Shown piece by piece: positions 35,001-48,600 of a DNA stretch of 64,000 bases. The notes beneath the pieces are model-generated. The model was not told the DNA's origin, made no database searches, and worked only from the letters and a program-made list of their open reading frames with translations. Within the stretch, counting starts at the first letter, position 1, and the number at the start of each line of letters is the position of its first letter. Made by a program: the position numbers and the translations under genes. The stretch is from Galerina marginata (lineage: Eukaryota; Basidiomycota; Agaricomycetes; Agaricales; Galerinaceae), in assembly GCA_023014335.1 (NCBI GenBank), contig JAECYW010000002.1:2604001-2668000 (forward strand). Direction: 5' to 3'.

Positions 35001-35405
35001 CAACCAAACCGATTTTTTTGAGAGATGGAAGTTGATAGGAGGCGAACGGGAAGCTCAAAACATCTTTCCTGTTCATCTAACGTCTGCAGGTCAACTAGAC
35101 TTGCCAAAGCACCGCCGAGTGGTGTCCGGACACCGCTTGAACGTATTGGAAGACATAGACCCAAACCCGAACAATCTCGTTGCAGCTGGCGTGCTTCACA
35201 TGTCTGTTGAGGGGAAAGTTGGCTGCCTGATGAGGTTGGAGCCGAACCGTGAAGCGAAGGTATGTCATGTTCGTTTCCTATTTTCACAATCCTGACTCTG
35301 TAATTAAAGCTGTGTCGATTGACCATGCGAAGCACATCAGGAGATGTAGCTACTGAGGTACAGAAATTAGTACAAAAACCACTAATGGCAGCCCAAGCGT
35401 CATGA
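32080..35405 (+). CDS. APL3: AP-2 complex subunit alpha (alpha-adaptin)
   Basis: Alpha-adaptin is a large subunit of the AP-2 clathrin adaptor that sorts cargo at the plasma membrane. The start at 32080 encodes [10 protein letters not shown], then [20 protein letters not shown], matching the alpha (not gamma) N-terminus. Further exons show [122 protein letters not shown] and [20 protein letters not shown], the trunk domain. A linker leads to an appendage (ear) domain from about 34620. The final exon ends KPLMAAQAS with the stop at 35403-35405. Introns are numerous in the first half. The gene is convergent with the RasGAP gene, only 106 bp between stops. Confidence 0.95.
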
Positions 35406-35511
35406 ATAAAAATATAGTATTACCGACTCGACAGATCTAATCAATCTAAATCCTTACTTATATGTCCCGAGATAAAAATTAAAGGTTATATGTAAACCAT
35501 GGGGTGGCATG

Positions 35512-38500
35512 TTATCGTCGGAGAATACCCCGTAATAGTCCTTTCTTCCTTTTTCCGGGATCGTCCATAAGATCAACGGGTTGCTCCGCTGGTTGTACCA
35601 TGCGAACAGGTATCGCGACGTCCCGGGAACCGAAAGAGGGTACGGAATCAGTGGATGGGGCCTTGAGATGCACGGAACGCGTGTTCTTTCCATTCAAGGT
35701 TGTCTGTTCATCGGGTATTGTGTGAGTGAATGTCCGTGTACTAGTAAGAGAAGCATCGCCAAAAAACATTTGACGACGACTTGAGCTGTTTGACCCCGAT
35801 GATGGCGCAGTAGAAGGACGAGATGACTTGCGTTGTCGAGTTGGCCGAGCACTTGTCGATATCACTGTACTGGTGACTTCCGAGATCGGCGAACGCGGCA
35901 TTTCTTCATTGAGTGCCGTAGAATCTGCCGAAAGGTCTGCGACAGATGGGCGTCTACTCTCAGACGCTAATTTGGTTGCGAGCTGGCTAACACGTAGTAG
36001 TGCTTCTTCTTCGACTTCAAAGCACTTGGAACAGAATTCGTCTACAGCAAGATCCGTATCATCTCCTGTTCGGGGTCGAGCACTGAGTTCTCGAGAACCA
36101 CGAATAACGGCCGACGTGATGATGGCAAGGTGCTTAGGGACGTCGAGAAGGTGTGGAAGTATTGGAACAGACTCCCTATCTAAAACTGTCATGTTTTTCG
36201 TCCGCTGTCGAAGGGCATTAACAACATTGATTCGGTCATGTCGATCCATCTCGTCGCCGACAGAAGAGGGCGTTTCGTTGATCGGAGTCGAGACCACAGC
36301 GATGTAATCAATCATGGCCGGAAGACTATCTTTGAGGAAATCTTGAACCCCTCTCATGAAAGTTTCCTTTTGCGTAGTCTGGAGAAGTGGTTAGAAAAGT
36401 CAGTAGAACATCGCAGTGACTTACAGCATTAAGGTTCGCTAGACTCTGTATTACTTTTGCAATTAAAGTCAGACTTCTCTGTACTGGGAGACTTGGAAGG
36501 CCTGCAGGATATTTGCATTGGGTTAAAAAAGGGGGCAAAATTCGTGGTCAAACCCACCTGGACTAAGTCCGAACAAGTGGGGGTGGAGGATAGCGGGAAC
36601 GATAAACCTTAAAAAACAAAACGCGGAGACGCTTTGCCAAGGTAAATAAGTGTTGCTATCTATGGCCGTTGGATCGGGTCGATATCGCTGTTCAACAAGT
36701 TTGCGAATGCATTTGAAAAGCATCCTCATCTCGCTAATGACGCGTAAGTTTTCAATGTATGGGCCATACTTGCAACGTACTTAGGACATTCAGCACGAAC
36801 TGAATAGATCTGGTTCCAAAATTCATGGCACCAATAGATGAGCTGTTCCACGTTCTTTTCCACGTCCCTCGTGCTCTTGCCACTTCGCATCGGGTCGACT
36901 TCGATCGCGACCTTTTCTGCGCAAAGCCTGCGCAAGACAGTGCCGATGCTAGCTTCAAGGAATGACTTGCCATACCACGTCATGCACAATTCGATTGTTT
37001 TTGTCAATGTCGTATTTCCACGAAACAGTGTTTGGTGAGCTATACCAATCAAATTAGAGCGTGCTCAACAGAGATATTGATGTCTTTACATGTTGACGAA
37101 TTGTCGACTTCCCGCAGCGCATATTCTTGCACCTGTTCTATAACAACATTCGTGGCGACAGCAATCGACATTAAATGGGAAGATATAGTCTTTAGTTTCA
37201 AACGGCTCTCCAGATCGGACATCCAATCCAGAAAACTTCTTGAGTTGCAGGTCTAAATTGCCAGATTAGTGAGTAATTGCATTCTGCTGGGACTCAACTT
37301 AAACATACTGCCATCAATCCAGCATAACACGAATAGGGTAAAACAATCTCCCTGCAAGGAATCAACCTTATGCGTGAATTTGAATCCCAGATGGCGGAAA
37401 GACTTACTCGTCAACCCTGATTTTGAGACGTAGTTCGCCATACTGGACTTCTGTTCCAATGGATCCAGTCTGAAGAACAGGAAACCAGCCTTCAACAGTA
37501 TCTCCTCTGCGGAAATTCCCCAATGCTATGCGTGTTATCCCAATGACGGCGGGCTTGAACAGCTTCTTTTCCCGCCATACAACAATGTCCAGGTTTTCGA
37601 AAGGAGGCAATCCAGTGAACGCGAAACTCTCGTGCCAATCAGAAGAACCCATGCCTCTTTTTGGGGTGGTCCGACTACAGAGAATGTCGTTGAGGTGGAT
37701 TTCACAAGAAATATCGACATCGGCACCGTCGTTATCCAGTCCATTGTCCGCTCCCATGTCATGTTTCACAATGCCTAGATTTCGGCCCTGGATTACAGTA
37801 AGTTCTACTTGGCGCCACATGCGATATGATCCACCGTCCAGCGGGAAGAACCACCGTCCATAGATCTCAGGGATCGCGTAAGACTTCAAGAGTGCTTGCC
37901 ATGTCGAGCAGGTATCAGAATTCGGAAACTGTATGTACAATGGTTCAGCTGTATTTGAAGGGGTCCAACGTTGACCACTGAGTTATCAGAAGACAAAGCG
38001 ATCAGCACAGACGTGAGATAAGCGAGGAAGAACTCACGCGATGCAGAATATCCCAAGGCAATCCTTTCGATAAAATAGTGAATTGTCTGCTTGTCGTATG
38101 TCTGTTTGGTTGAGTAGGTGGATGGAAACAGTTTGAAACAGTATACTCTCCTAAAGGCAGTGAGGATTACATTCGGTTTTGGCAGCTGATGATATTGATC
38201 GTACGTCAACGTAGACATTAAGAAGGCAGCGCTCTCCTTCCTCCAGCAGCCTGCAAGTGGCAGACCTCCAATGTCCGGTCCCATTCAAACCTCTTTGAAG
38301 GGATAACCAATTCGAACTAGACTTCTCTGTTCGATGCCACATTAGTTCGAATCATTTATACTGCGACGAAAGATAATTGACCCTTGAGCCGGGCATCTCC
38401 GCCAGCAGAATCGCGTTTATGAGGCTTCTTGTGTTCTGGGTAAGGCTACACAAAGCTTAGAAAAGCATCGTCAGGATATGTACTTTGACTTGCCTTTCGC

Positions 38501-38598
38501 AGTGTTGCGCCGGCTGCGTTTGAGATGTATAGCTCGACAGTGACCAGGAATTCTCGAGGAGTGGAGGAAGTCGAGTATCGGTCCCAGGAGTTGGACAT
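35512..38598 (-). CDS. C2-domain Ras GTPase-activating protein
   Basis: The start at 38598 gives MSNSWDRYSTSSTPREFLVT. A PH-like segment contains WRSATCRLLEEGERCLLNVY, and a following exon has IQFPNSDTCSTWQALLKSYA. A C2 domain reads MWRQVELTVIQGRNLGIV, SCEIHLNDILCSRT and SDWHESFAFTGLPPFENLDI. The RasGAP domain follows with LFRGNTTLTKTIELCMTWYG (arginine-finger region, FRGN), IEVDPMRSGKS, and FLRFIVPAILHPHLFGL, the conserved second block. The C-terminus is a Ser/Arg-rich tail that ends KGLLRGILRR at 35512. The C2-GAP order resembles yeast Bud2 and animal RASA-type proteins rather than the much larger neurofibromin/Ira type. The GTPase it acts on (Ras or Rsr1/Rap type) cannot be told from sequence. 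Confidence 0.85.
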
Positions 38599-39142
38599 AA
38601 TGGTTAGATGGAAATTGGAATGGGATATAATGTGGTTTTATGGACTTGAATCAAGCTTGAATTCATTTACCGTATTGGAGAAATCAGGCGCTCAAATTGG
38701 TCAGTTCCCCCTGTGAAAGTTTGTCAATGCTGCATGGGTTTCTAGCAACGGCGTGGTGGCAGTGCCACTGCCCGTTGCAGCTGCAACCCGCCTCTCAATC
38801 AGCATCTCCATATGAATCATGTGGCGATAACAAATAATTACATCGCCATTTAATTTGTGAATTCCATTAGGGATATATAACACTTTTTGTCAACGATATC
38901 GTGACGAAGCTCTACGACAACTCGAACAGCTGGCAGATGTTAAACTTAGTCGCCAATTTGCCCCGAGGAATCCAAAAAGCATCTATTATTAGTGCCAGGT
39001 GTAATGTCTGAAAGGTATATAGGCGCAAGTAGGTAGTTTGCTATTAACTTGATGGTTTCCGTAAGGCGAGGACGCTCAATCCAACTTGGGTCTGCGAGCG
39101 AACAGGTTCAGTCCTTGAACACAGAAAATACACATTGTCGTC
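38599..39142. other. Intergenic between the ELO and RasGAP genes
   Basis: 544 bp containing the RasGAP promoter and the 3' end of the elongase gene. I see no gene and no strong repeat. Confidence 0.45.
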
Positions 39143-40374
39143 TCACGAGGTGCCATTGACTGATCCGTTAAGTTTCCCATTGGCATTCCTGCTGGCGTGC
39201 CCGTTGGCGACTCCATTGGAAGCAGTTTTCTTAATCAAGACGGGTTTCTTGTAAGTTTGGAAGTAGAAGTTGATGAAGAGGCCGAGATAGCTTGTAAGAA
39301 GAGCGCAACCAAATAATGCGGCTTTTTCTGAACCAGCGCAGTTTCCAATAAATGGAAGATCCGGGTAGTAGGCAAATGCCATGCGTTCATAAGCTAAACA
39401 GAAAGAGGTTGGTTGAGAGGCAGCACAATTGTATAAGCTAGCACTCACTTCCAAAATAAACGATGCCTAGGTCGATGATGAATTGAGTGATTTGCATGGA
39501 GGTGAGATATTTCTTCCACTGGGTTCGAATAGATTAGCATTTCAAAGTGGGTTATAGAAGTAAGCAAGACCATACCCAAAATCTCGCTCCACCGGCCGTT
39601 GCGTAGTAATAGTAGTCTTCAGTTGTAAGTAAATAACGGCGTATACCAGGGAAGAAAAAGGCTGCTTACACATTACAACATGAACCGCCAGGTTCAAGGT
39701 GATCACTGACCAAGACTAAGATGCTATTGAGCAAAGGGGCTGAATCTGAATCGTAGTAAAACGGAAACGTACAATGCTCGTCTTTCCGTTCAACTGAGTA
39801 TAGCAGAGCAAAGCCGTCGCAGAGTGGTGGAACACGTGGAGGAATTCTAAAAAGTATTATAATTGAATCGAAAGAAATGAACAAGTGGAACAACTTACGC
39901 AAGGGCTTCTTCTTGAGGGTAAGGAAAACCGTGTCTAATAACTCCAGGTATTTGAAGTAATAATTGATCATATAATAGAACTCCAGCCTCTGACAATATA
40001 CAAGTTAGGAGCTAAAAAGACGCGTCGACAGCCACGAGACGTACGGGTGTCCAAGCTTCCCTCGCACACAATGCGTGATGAAAACCGTTGTTCCAAATCA
40101 TGGGCAGAATTTCCTCCAACATCAGAATAAGGAGCACAAGGCTTCCCGAACTTAGGATAACATTATGCACTTGGAAAAGGCTGGTGAGTTTAAGGGGTTG
40201 GTGATTTTTCATGAAAGCTTGAATCGAAAAGATGATGACGAGGTATGATGCGAGAGCCGACAAAACAGCCCTATCAGTTGAAAGTGGTGTGGTACCGTCG
40301 ACATACGAATATAGGTGCGTTGGAAGACGGACGGGAATCTTGTCCAACAGAAAACCTGCAAGGGAGAACATTTC
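39143..40374 (-). CDS. ELO-family very-long-chain fatty acid elongase (GNS1/SUR4)
   Basis: ELO proteins are ER condensing enzymes that add two-carbon units to acyl-CoA for sphingolipid and other very-long-chain fatty acids. I chose the start at 40374 ([20 protein letters not shown]) because the homology begins there; an in-frame Met at 40434 would add 20 residues. Exons show [40 protein letters not shown] (with the KYLELLDT signature), the histidine box HVFHH at 39824-39838, [19 protein letters not shown], and [14 protein letters not shown]. The C-terminus is an Asn/Gly/Ser-rich tail ending SVNGTS at 39143. Several membrane segments are visible. All catalytic motifs are present. Chain-length specificity cannot be read from this. 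Confidence 0.93.
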
Positions 40375-42603
40375 CGACAGTGAACAACGAAAAGAATGGA
40401 GTGGAAGTGATTCAGAGCCAAATTTTTGAAGCAATCAACCATTGGGGTGTGACGTTGTCACTGTAACGTTGCTCTCAATCATGTGTTTAACAATTCGGCT
40501 TTTTCGAAGTTTCAGTACCACATGCCATTTATCGTCTCACTCAAAGTCAACTTGCACCCGACCGACTCGAAGGAAAGGTCGCTATCCGTCCCCGGGGTTC
40601 GAGACTAATTAAATCACACTCCGTTGCGTTTATGAGATCCCAAATGTTACAACGTATCAAGTTACAAAAATAGTCAATGTCCCAGCAGGTGTCAGTACAA
40701 CGAGCAAATCTATGTGATAATCAAACACGGTACACCGCTCAGATCAACGAGAGCTGCTTGGTCCCTGCACGAAAGTCAGCAGAACGGTTCTACCAAGACA
40801 AGCCTTTGCCCACCTTTTTAGCTTGTTGTTGGTTTCATATAGCTTGTCTACGACACTGGCAGTATCGATCGGTTTTTGACAGATAAGACACAACGACGAA
40901 CTCGACGGGGCGAGAGAATATGAGGCGGAGATCTATGGTAAATTTTGATTGGCCAAGTTCTTTTCAACGAGAATTGTAAAAACCTACCCCAGACGAGCGA
41001 AGTGATTGCAGCAAGTCATGAATGAATAAAAGAAATCGCGAACGAAGGTCATGAAGGTCATGCAAGTCGAGACCTATTCAATATCTCAGCTTTCGTTAAT
41101 AACCTGCCTATGGACACTGGGGCATACATGTATCTGTCGAAGAGCTCCAGGTCGGGATAGTGCAGTGCAAACGCACTGACGTTGTTCCAGAGTTGAGGGT
41201 CAAACTAAGGTACTCAAAGGTAAGTACCTTTCGCAGTGACAACAGGGCAAAAGACCCACTCTGTAAAAGACCTTACAGCATCACTAAGGTTCCCAAGCTG
41301 GACGGAAAGCTTCAGTAATTTGCAGCAATCTTTGAAGCCGCTCTTAAGTATGTACTTCGCTCAGCTGCATCCTGGATTGGGAGCAGTCTTTCTCCGACAA
41401 CGACGACGCCTGCGAGTAAACGGACAACATAAGAGGGCCAATAGAAGGAGCTTGGGCAATTGGGAGTCAATGGAATTTGGAGACGCACACGACCGTTACA
41501 TGGCTTGGGGGCATTATATAGCTTCACTTTGAAAGGGTCGTCACTTAGGGTCTGTCACGAGGGTATCGGGATGGTACGGAAATGAACTCGGCACACGGGA
41601 AGGACATCTATGGTGGCAATTGAAATCAAAGGCTGCTATTTTGGTTCAGGTATTCCCGCATTTGCTGAATAGTTCTGCACACAGGCGCAAGAATATATCA
41701 CATAGGCGACATGAGAAAGGTGTGAGAGGAAGACTCGGAACATAGATTTATTTTGTGGCCTGGGGACCTACGACCTGCTTGTTTCTCGACGCATGGGTGG
41801 GACTGAATCAGGTTAACAAAAGAAAAATACAGTCCAACACGTCCGTCCTTCACATACGATACGTTTAACCAGAAAGGTAATCTTCTCCTGGCACAGATTC
41901 GGAACGATCAAAGCTGCATGGTGTCCATGCATCATTTTAGGTAACCAGTCATCACACAGGGACGCATGAGGCAACTGGCAGAAACCCTCTTTTCAGAAAC
42001 TGGACCAAATGAAAATACCATGATCGTTAATTGGAATGCGCTAGAACTAATCCAGGAACTCATCGACACCCGTTCACCCCGTACGAGAATAGGTAGGTTG
42101 CCTTGAGTTGCTCTAGAGGAGCCCAGCAGTGTGGAGGAGTACTATGAGACTCTCGGAGAGCGAAGGCAGGGAAGAAAACGATACAATGTCAATCTATTTG
42201 CAGAGCTTCGTAGGTCATTAAATTTGTATGCCAAGTTTAAGCTTCAAAATCCAAGCTCCAGGCATTAACGTTTCACGTAACGGTCAACGTCAACACGAAA
42301 TTTCAGAGAGAAGTTATGTATGTCGAGCAAATGTCGTGGACCCGTGGTATGTGGAGGGTGCCATTTTGTAATCATGGCACAAGCTGAGGTAAATTGGTTA
42401 CGTAACATGACGTTCATCCTTCGCACTTGTACTAGTACTCCAACTTGACGGGTGTACCAGCCTTATCTTTGTTGAAACCACTGCGCCTGCACAGCGCACA
42501 TACCAAAATCTACACCCTATATTACTGCATAAAAGGTTTAAAGGCGAAGATTCCGTTGGGCATCTAATATCCAAATCCCAATATCCCTTAGGGAGCATAA
42601 TCG
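40375..42603. other. Long intergenic region between ELO and VPS13
   Basis: About 2.2 kb of divergent promoter space. Open frames (for example 40677-40886 and 41236-41532 on +) match no family I know. There is a 10-bp palindrome GTTACGTAAC at 42397-42406 and a TGACGT core at 42408-42413, close to the VPS13 start. The remainder holds nothing I recognise; a non-coding RNA is possible. Confidence 0.5.
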
Positions 42604-45600
42604 ATGTGGTGGTTAGATCCTGGCAAAGAGGTTCTCAATGTTGTGCGTATCGCTCTAATACACGGCTTCTGCATAAACTAAATGAATTTATATCAGCTCT
42701 TTAACCGCATACTCGCCCCTTATGTTATGAACCTTGATTTAAACCAAGTAAACTATGGAATAGGGCAAGGTGACCACGAATCTCATCCCCGCTGCCTTCT
42801 TTTCTGACGAACAATCAGGCCAGCTAACTTTAAGAAATTTGAAGTTGAAAAAGGGTGCCTTGGACAAATTTCAACTTCCTGTTGATGTTCTGGAGGGTTA
42901 GTGAAAGATTTTTGAACGAGCGAGGTCGATCTCACAGTACAACTAGGTCATCTTGGAAAATTCACGTTGTCCCTTCATTGGATGAATCTCGGGAACCAGC
43001 CAGTTGAGATATTGGTGGAAGATGTATACCTCCTTGTTATCCCATCCCCACAAACTAGTACCAATCCGGAAGAAGATGAGGCTCGGGCACAAGCTGCGAA
43101 AGCAGAACGGCTAGAAAATGCTGAGTTGCTCCATGTACGCGGTGAAACGGAGGCTTCGACAGGTGACTGCTCCATGAGCTCCTTGTTACAAGTATTAACT
43201 TGACCTCACTGTATTGTAAGAGGATTCGACGCAATCACAAGGGCTCTTACAATCCCTCATCGCGAAGGTCATCAACAACGTCCAGGTGACCGTGAAGAAC
43301 ATCCATGTACGGTATGAAGACAACATGAGCGTACCTGGCGTAAGCTGTTTACCGATCGTGATTACAAATTTATATTAACAATTCTTAATCGGCCCAGCAT
43401 CCTTTTGCCGCTGGAATCACGTTGGCAGGTTTTACGGCTGTGTCCGTTAACAGTGGCTGGGAGCCCGCATTCATCGAAAGCACTGCCGGAGCTATACACA
43501 AGGTTATTTTATCCTCCAAAAAATATGACGTATATCGGCCTCTAATGATCTGGTGTTTAGTTAGCCAAGCTTCAGTCGCTTGCCCTATATTTTGACACAG
43601 ATTCCCCGAGTATGTCCGGTCTTCCAACAGCAGAGTCGATCCAGAAGTTTTCTGCCATGGTAAGTCGCTTCTCATCATTAAGGTTCACCTCTGACGGTGA
43701 TTGCGAGTAGATATCTCATAATGACGACGATGGACAACACCAGTATATTCTGAAACCTGTTTCAGGCGAAGGCAGGGTACGAAGCTACGACGATCTAACC
43801 TTTATCCCCTGACCCACTTTTGCAGATCGTCGTGAACCACAAAATCGATCGTCGAACGCCACGCTTCGACATACAACTCTTCTTCGAAGAGATTGGTGTA
43901 GCGCTTGATGATAACCAATATAGGGACACCATCTCATTGGTCGATATGTACCATGTATATCTGCGAAAACGACAGGTGATCAGAGTTTCTTACCTTCGTT
44001 CTACATCTACTTAGCCTGACTTCTTCGACAGTATGGTAAATACCGGCCCTCGGAGGAGGAATTCGTTTCGAATATCTCCCAAGCCCGACTTAAATATGCG
44101 GTGAATGCAATTCTAGAAGGCGTACGTGAAAAGAACAGGAAGTGGACTTGGAAGTATTTTGTCGAACGACGAGATGACCGAAACAATTATGTTAGCCTCT
44201 TCCAAAAGAAGCTGCTTACTCCATCTTTGGTTGGACTGGTGAGCGTGATAGTCATCTGTAATCCCAATAACTGAAACCCCGGAAAGGATCTGCAAAGGAT
44301 TACATCACTGGAGAAAAAAATGACATACGAGGACATACGATTTTATCGCTCTATTGCCCGTTCCAAGTTAAAAAAAGATGCAGCTCTGCGCAAGCAACTG
44401 GAGGCCGAGAAAAAGGATCAACAAGCCCCGAAACAAGGGTGGGGCAGCTGGCTTTGGGGTTCCTCGTCTACCAATACTGCACAAGAGGAGCCTACATTTG
44501 GTGGTCCTATGACGGACGAACAACGGAAACAACTCTACGACGTATTAGACTTCGATGAAAAGGCCGCACTGGTCGACGCACTTCAAGCTCCACAGGACTC
44601 GCTCAAAATGCGTGTTACTGCTAAGCTGAAGAAGGGTTCTTTTTCCCTCAAAACCGACCCTCATGGGAAAAATGCCGATGTCATGTCCGTTGTATTTGAC
44701 GTTTTCGGTGCAAATTTCATTCAACGACCCAACAACTTCGAAACTTCAATCTCTTTGAATGGGTTCAGAGTGTTCGATGGAACAACAACCAATACTCTTT
44801 ACCCCCAAATCGTGCATGTTAAGGCTGGTTTAGGAGCAAATCAGAAGTTGGAGATTGCTGCGCAGCAGGAGGAAGAGTCTAACCCTTTCTTTTTTGTCAA
44901 ATTTGAGAACAAGCCGTTGGATGGGCGAGCTGACAGCGCTTTAACTGTCCGCATGCGGCATATGGAAATTATATACCATAGGGGCTATATAGAAGCCGTA
45001 TACAAGTTCTTCAAGCCTCCTGCTAGTCAATTGGAATCGGTAGAAGCCCTTTTGGTAGGTATTTGCTTTGACTTTTTGAATATAACTGACAAGTGTCTAT
45101 TAGAACGTTGCTAGTCAAACACTAGAAGGTCTCCGCAGAGAAACACGGGCAGGTCTAGAGTATGCTCTTCAAACTCACAAAACAGTCGACATTCAAATGG
45201 ACCTAAATGCCCCTATAATCATTATCCCAGAAGAGTAAGCGTGTTCTGTTTCGTCAATTTTACGCTGCTCACGGGTCCTCAGTGTAACGACCAACGAATG
45301 CAAACACCTCATCATCGATGCTGGGCACATCGCGATTGAAAGTGACCTTGTCGCAAAGGAAGCCATACAAACTATTCACCAGAAGAGGAACCAGAAGTAT
45401 AACGATGAGGATTACAAAAATCTTGAATCACTCATGTATGACAAGATGTCACTTCGACTGCAGGATGCCCAGGTTCTGTTCTTTATTCTGACAGATAAAA
45501 GAGACTGACAATTGTTCTTAGTTTATTATTGGAGACAACTTGCTGTCATGTCGCGCCGCACTCACTTCAGAAACCAGTGATTCCCTCCATATTCTTGAAA

Positions 45601-48600
45601 GGATCAGTGTCGATCTACAAATAGATAAATCTATTGTGCCAACTGCGGTCAACTTGGCACAGTTCAAAGTCTCCGGTACACTTCCTTCGCTTCAAGTCAA
45701 TCTCTCAGACACAAAGTATAAGTCACTAATGCGGCTGATTGACGTGTGTATACCCCATTTTGGAAATGAAGAGGAAGACAGGAAATCTGTACCGCGTCCA
45801 GCTGGAACTACCTCGGGGACCTTCCAACTTCCTACTACACTGTTTGGTCAATCGGAGCATGAATACAATGTCGACGACGATGACGAGCAGCTACAAGAAT
45901 CAGATTCTCGATCAGCACTGCAAGAGGAACAGTTTTTTGAGGCTGAGGACGGAACATTGGACGTATGTTCGCATTCAACATTGACCTTTGTCGCTTATAG
46001 ATCAAATTTACTGACATCGTCATCCAGCATCCAGAATTGCGTCAACACGTTTTCGAATTGGACTTCAAAGTCGACAAATTACGCGCCGTCATCTCTAAAT
46101 CCAGCTTTGATGGTACCGAAAAACTTTTGGGAGATTTGCATTTGGAAGGATTCTCGTTGGCCTTCGCATTGGCTAAGTACGACATGAAAGTCGACATTAA
46201 TCTCAGGTTCTGATTCTTTAGATTCTCGTGATTTTCTTCTGTACTGAAATTTACTATAGCTCAGTCTCCATGGACGTGGTTCAGCCTGGTGGGAAGGACA
46301 TCCGATTCATATCTACCCCTGAACTTGGATCAATGGAAAAAGACCTTCTGCGGATATCGTACATTCGTGTACAAAAGGAGTCGCCTGACTTCCTAACCCT
46401 TGCTGAAGGCATCGATCAGAATGTGGATATCAAAATATCGACACTTGTCTTCCGTGCGGCACCTGAACCCGTCCTTGCATTATATGATTTTATCATGACA
46501 ACCTTCGTTCCAAACTCTGACCAGGTCGCAGAGCCCAGCTCTGGCTTCCCATCGCCTGGAATCAATGGCGAAGTCGATATTCCGAGCAGATCCGATAGCA
46601 AGATTCGGGTTTTGATAAAATTTGAGGGTGTTCAAGGTATGTGTCACCTGTGGTGGGTGAATGGGAAGACTGATGTGGGTAATCCTAGTGACATTAATCA
46701 ATGAAATGATTACTCTGGCGACTCTGTCCCTATCGACAGCAGATGTTACTGTCCTCGTCCGACCAAAAACGCTCCGAGTCTCTGGTCGTTTGGGGAATCT
46801 GACGTTGACCAACGACAATCAAAACTATGTGATAGTGGGGGATTTTAATCAGCTCGTCTCTATTGACGGAAAAAACTTCGCAGATTTCAGATACCAAACA
46901 TTCGATCCTACCGAAGACAATTATGATGGAGTGAAATCTTCTGTCTACCTCAACGCTGCATCTATAAAATTCCATTTCGTGGAACAACCTCTACACGACC
47001 TATACTTATTCATGTCCAAGTTGGCAAAACTCAAGGGGCTCTATGATGCTGCTACGCAGGTAGCAGTCCAACGAGCATCTGAAATTGAAAGAATGCAGTT
47101 CGAAGTCTCCATCAAGACTCCCATTGTGGTGTTCCCATCAAGCCCGAATTCATCATCCGATGCTCTTGTTCTTCGACTAGGCGAGATTGGTGCTCGCAAC
47201 ACATCCGAATCTGTGGTTAATCAAATAAACGCCAGCTTGCGTGGAATCCAACTGGTCTCCTGTATTCACCGAGAGGGAGAGGCATTCACGTTGAAAATCA
47301 TTGATGACATAGATGTCTCTGCCGACATAATTCAAACGAACAATATCAATCGCGATCAGGACACTGATTACCCCGATACTCAGGTAGGATCTTTGCCGTT
47401 TATTTAACAGCATAACTAAAATTGTGCAGGTTGCGATCAAGATCTCGGATGTCAAATTATACCTAACACAAACACAATACCGCCTTTTACTGCAACTGGC
47501 ATACGAAATACCCCGGGTTTTTGCAGGGGCACCGGAAATAGAACCCGAAGCAGGAGCTTTGGCTTTGGCCATAGAAAGGACTTCAAATGCAGGTACAGCT
47601 GAGGAGCCGCAAACCTACGTCGACCTAGAGCCTGAGCTGCGTTCTTCTCAACGCAATTGGACTACTCTCGACGTTGTTGTCTCCATCAATGTCGTTAAAC
47701 TTCACCTTTACGATGCATTTGCATTCTCGGAGCTTCAGCTTAAGGATCATGGCATTGCAAGATTTGCCCTAAATGATAACACACTTCGTCTCAAGCTTCT
47801 CTCCGATGGTGCAGGGGAAGCGCAGGTTGTGCTTCGATCGTTCACCATGAGTAACATTCGGCCTGGCCAGAACAAATTCCGCGAAATCATACCAGCGGCT
47901 CAACACAACCGCAACCAATTTATGTTACTATTTACCATGGCAGGAGGACACGGTGCCTCCTCGCTGGCTGTCCTGACGGTCGATTCCCCTCAGGTCATCT
48001 TTGCTGTTGACCCGGTCATATCTCTCCTTGAATTCTTCACGAATGCATTTAGGGACGACAAAGCGCCTTCGCCATCAAAAGGGTCTACTCAACTTTTGCT
48101 TGAAACCCAAAATAGTTCTGCCCAGAAGCAGGAAATGTTAGAATTTCGACTTGATTTACATGATGTTTCTGTCAGTGTTCTCGAGAATGACACGGACTCT
48201 GAATCACGGGCCATTCGGCTTTATATCAACCAAATTCTAGTCTCACAACAGGTATAAGAAATCATTGGGATTCTCGTTTTATATCTGACTTCGTTTTCTA
48301 GGGAATCTTAGCATTGACTGTCAACCGCCTTGGGATGTCGCTTATGAGTATGGGAAGAGCCGCCGAAAGTGTACGCTTTTTGGATGACGTGGATCTCACA
48401 TTTTCTCTCGATAGTCGGTCTTCGTCGTCGCAACAGATGACAAACATCGAAATATCCTTAAAACCAATTGTCTTCCGAGCATCATACAGGGATATCAATC
48501 TCATTACTTCGATAGTTAACAAAGCCATCGAAAGATACGGCAATTCTCAGCAATCTTTGTTGGTTCAAAAGCAAGGCAACATGGAACTGGGTATTACGAC

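Noticed and set aside
40597..40605. GTTCGAGAC, which matches a tRNA B-box
   Set aside because: No T-arm stem, no A-box at a fitting distance and no cloverleaf could be drawn around it.
40594..40700. A cluster of transposon-like sequence between ELO and VPS13
   Set aside because: I found no terminal repeats, target duplications or coding remnants there.
41207..41230. AAGGTAC/GTACCTT inverted repeat
   Set aside because: Seven-base arms with a 10-nt loop are expected by chance in a region of this length.
41236..41532. A 98-codon plus-strand frame between ELO and VPS13
   Set aside because: No family resemblance, no homologous neighbours in frame, and a size expected by chance in 2 kb.
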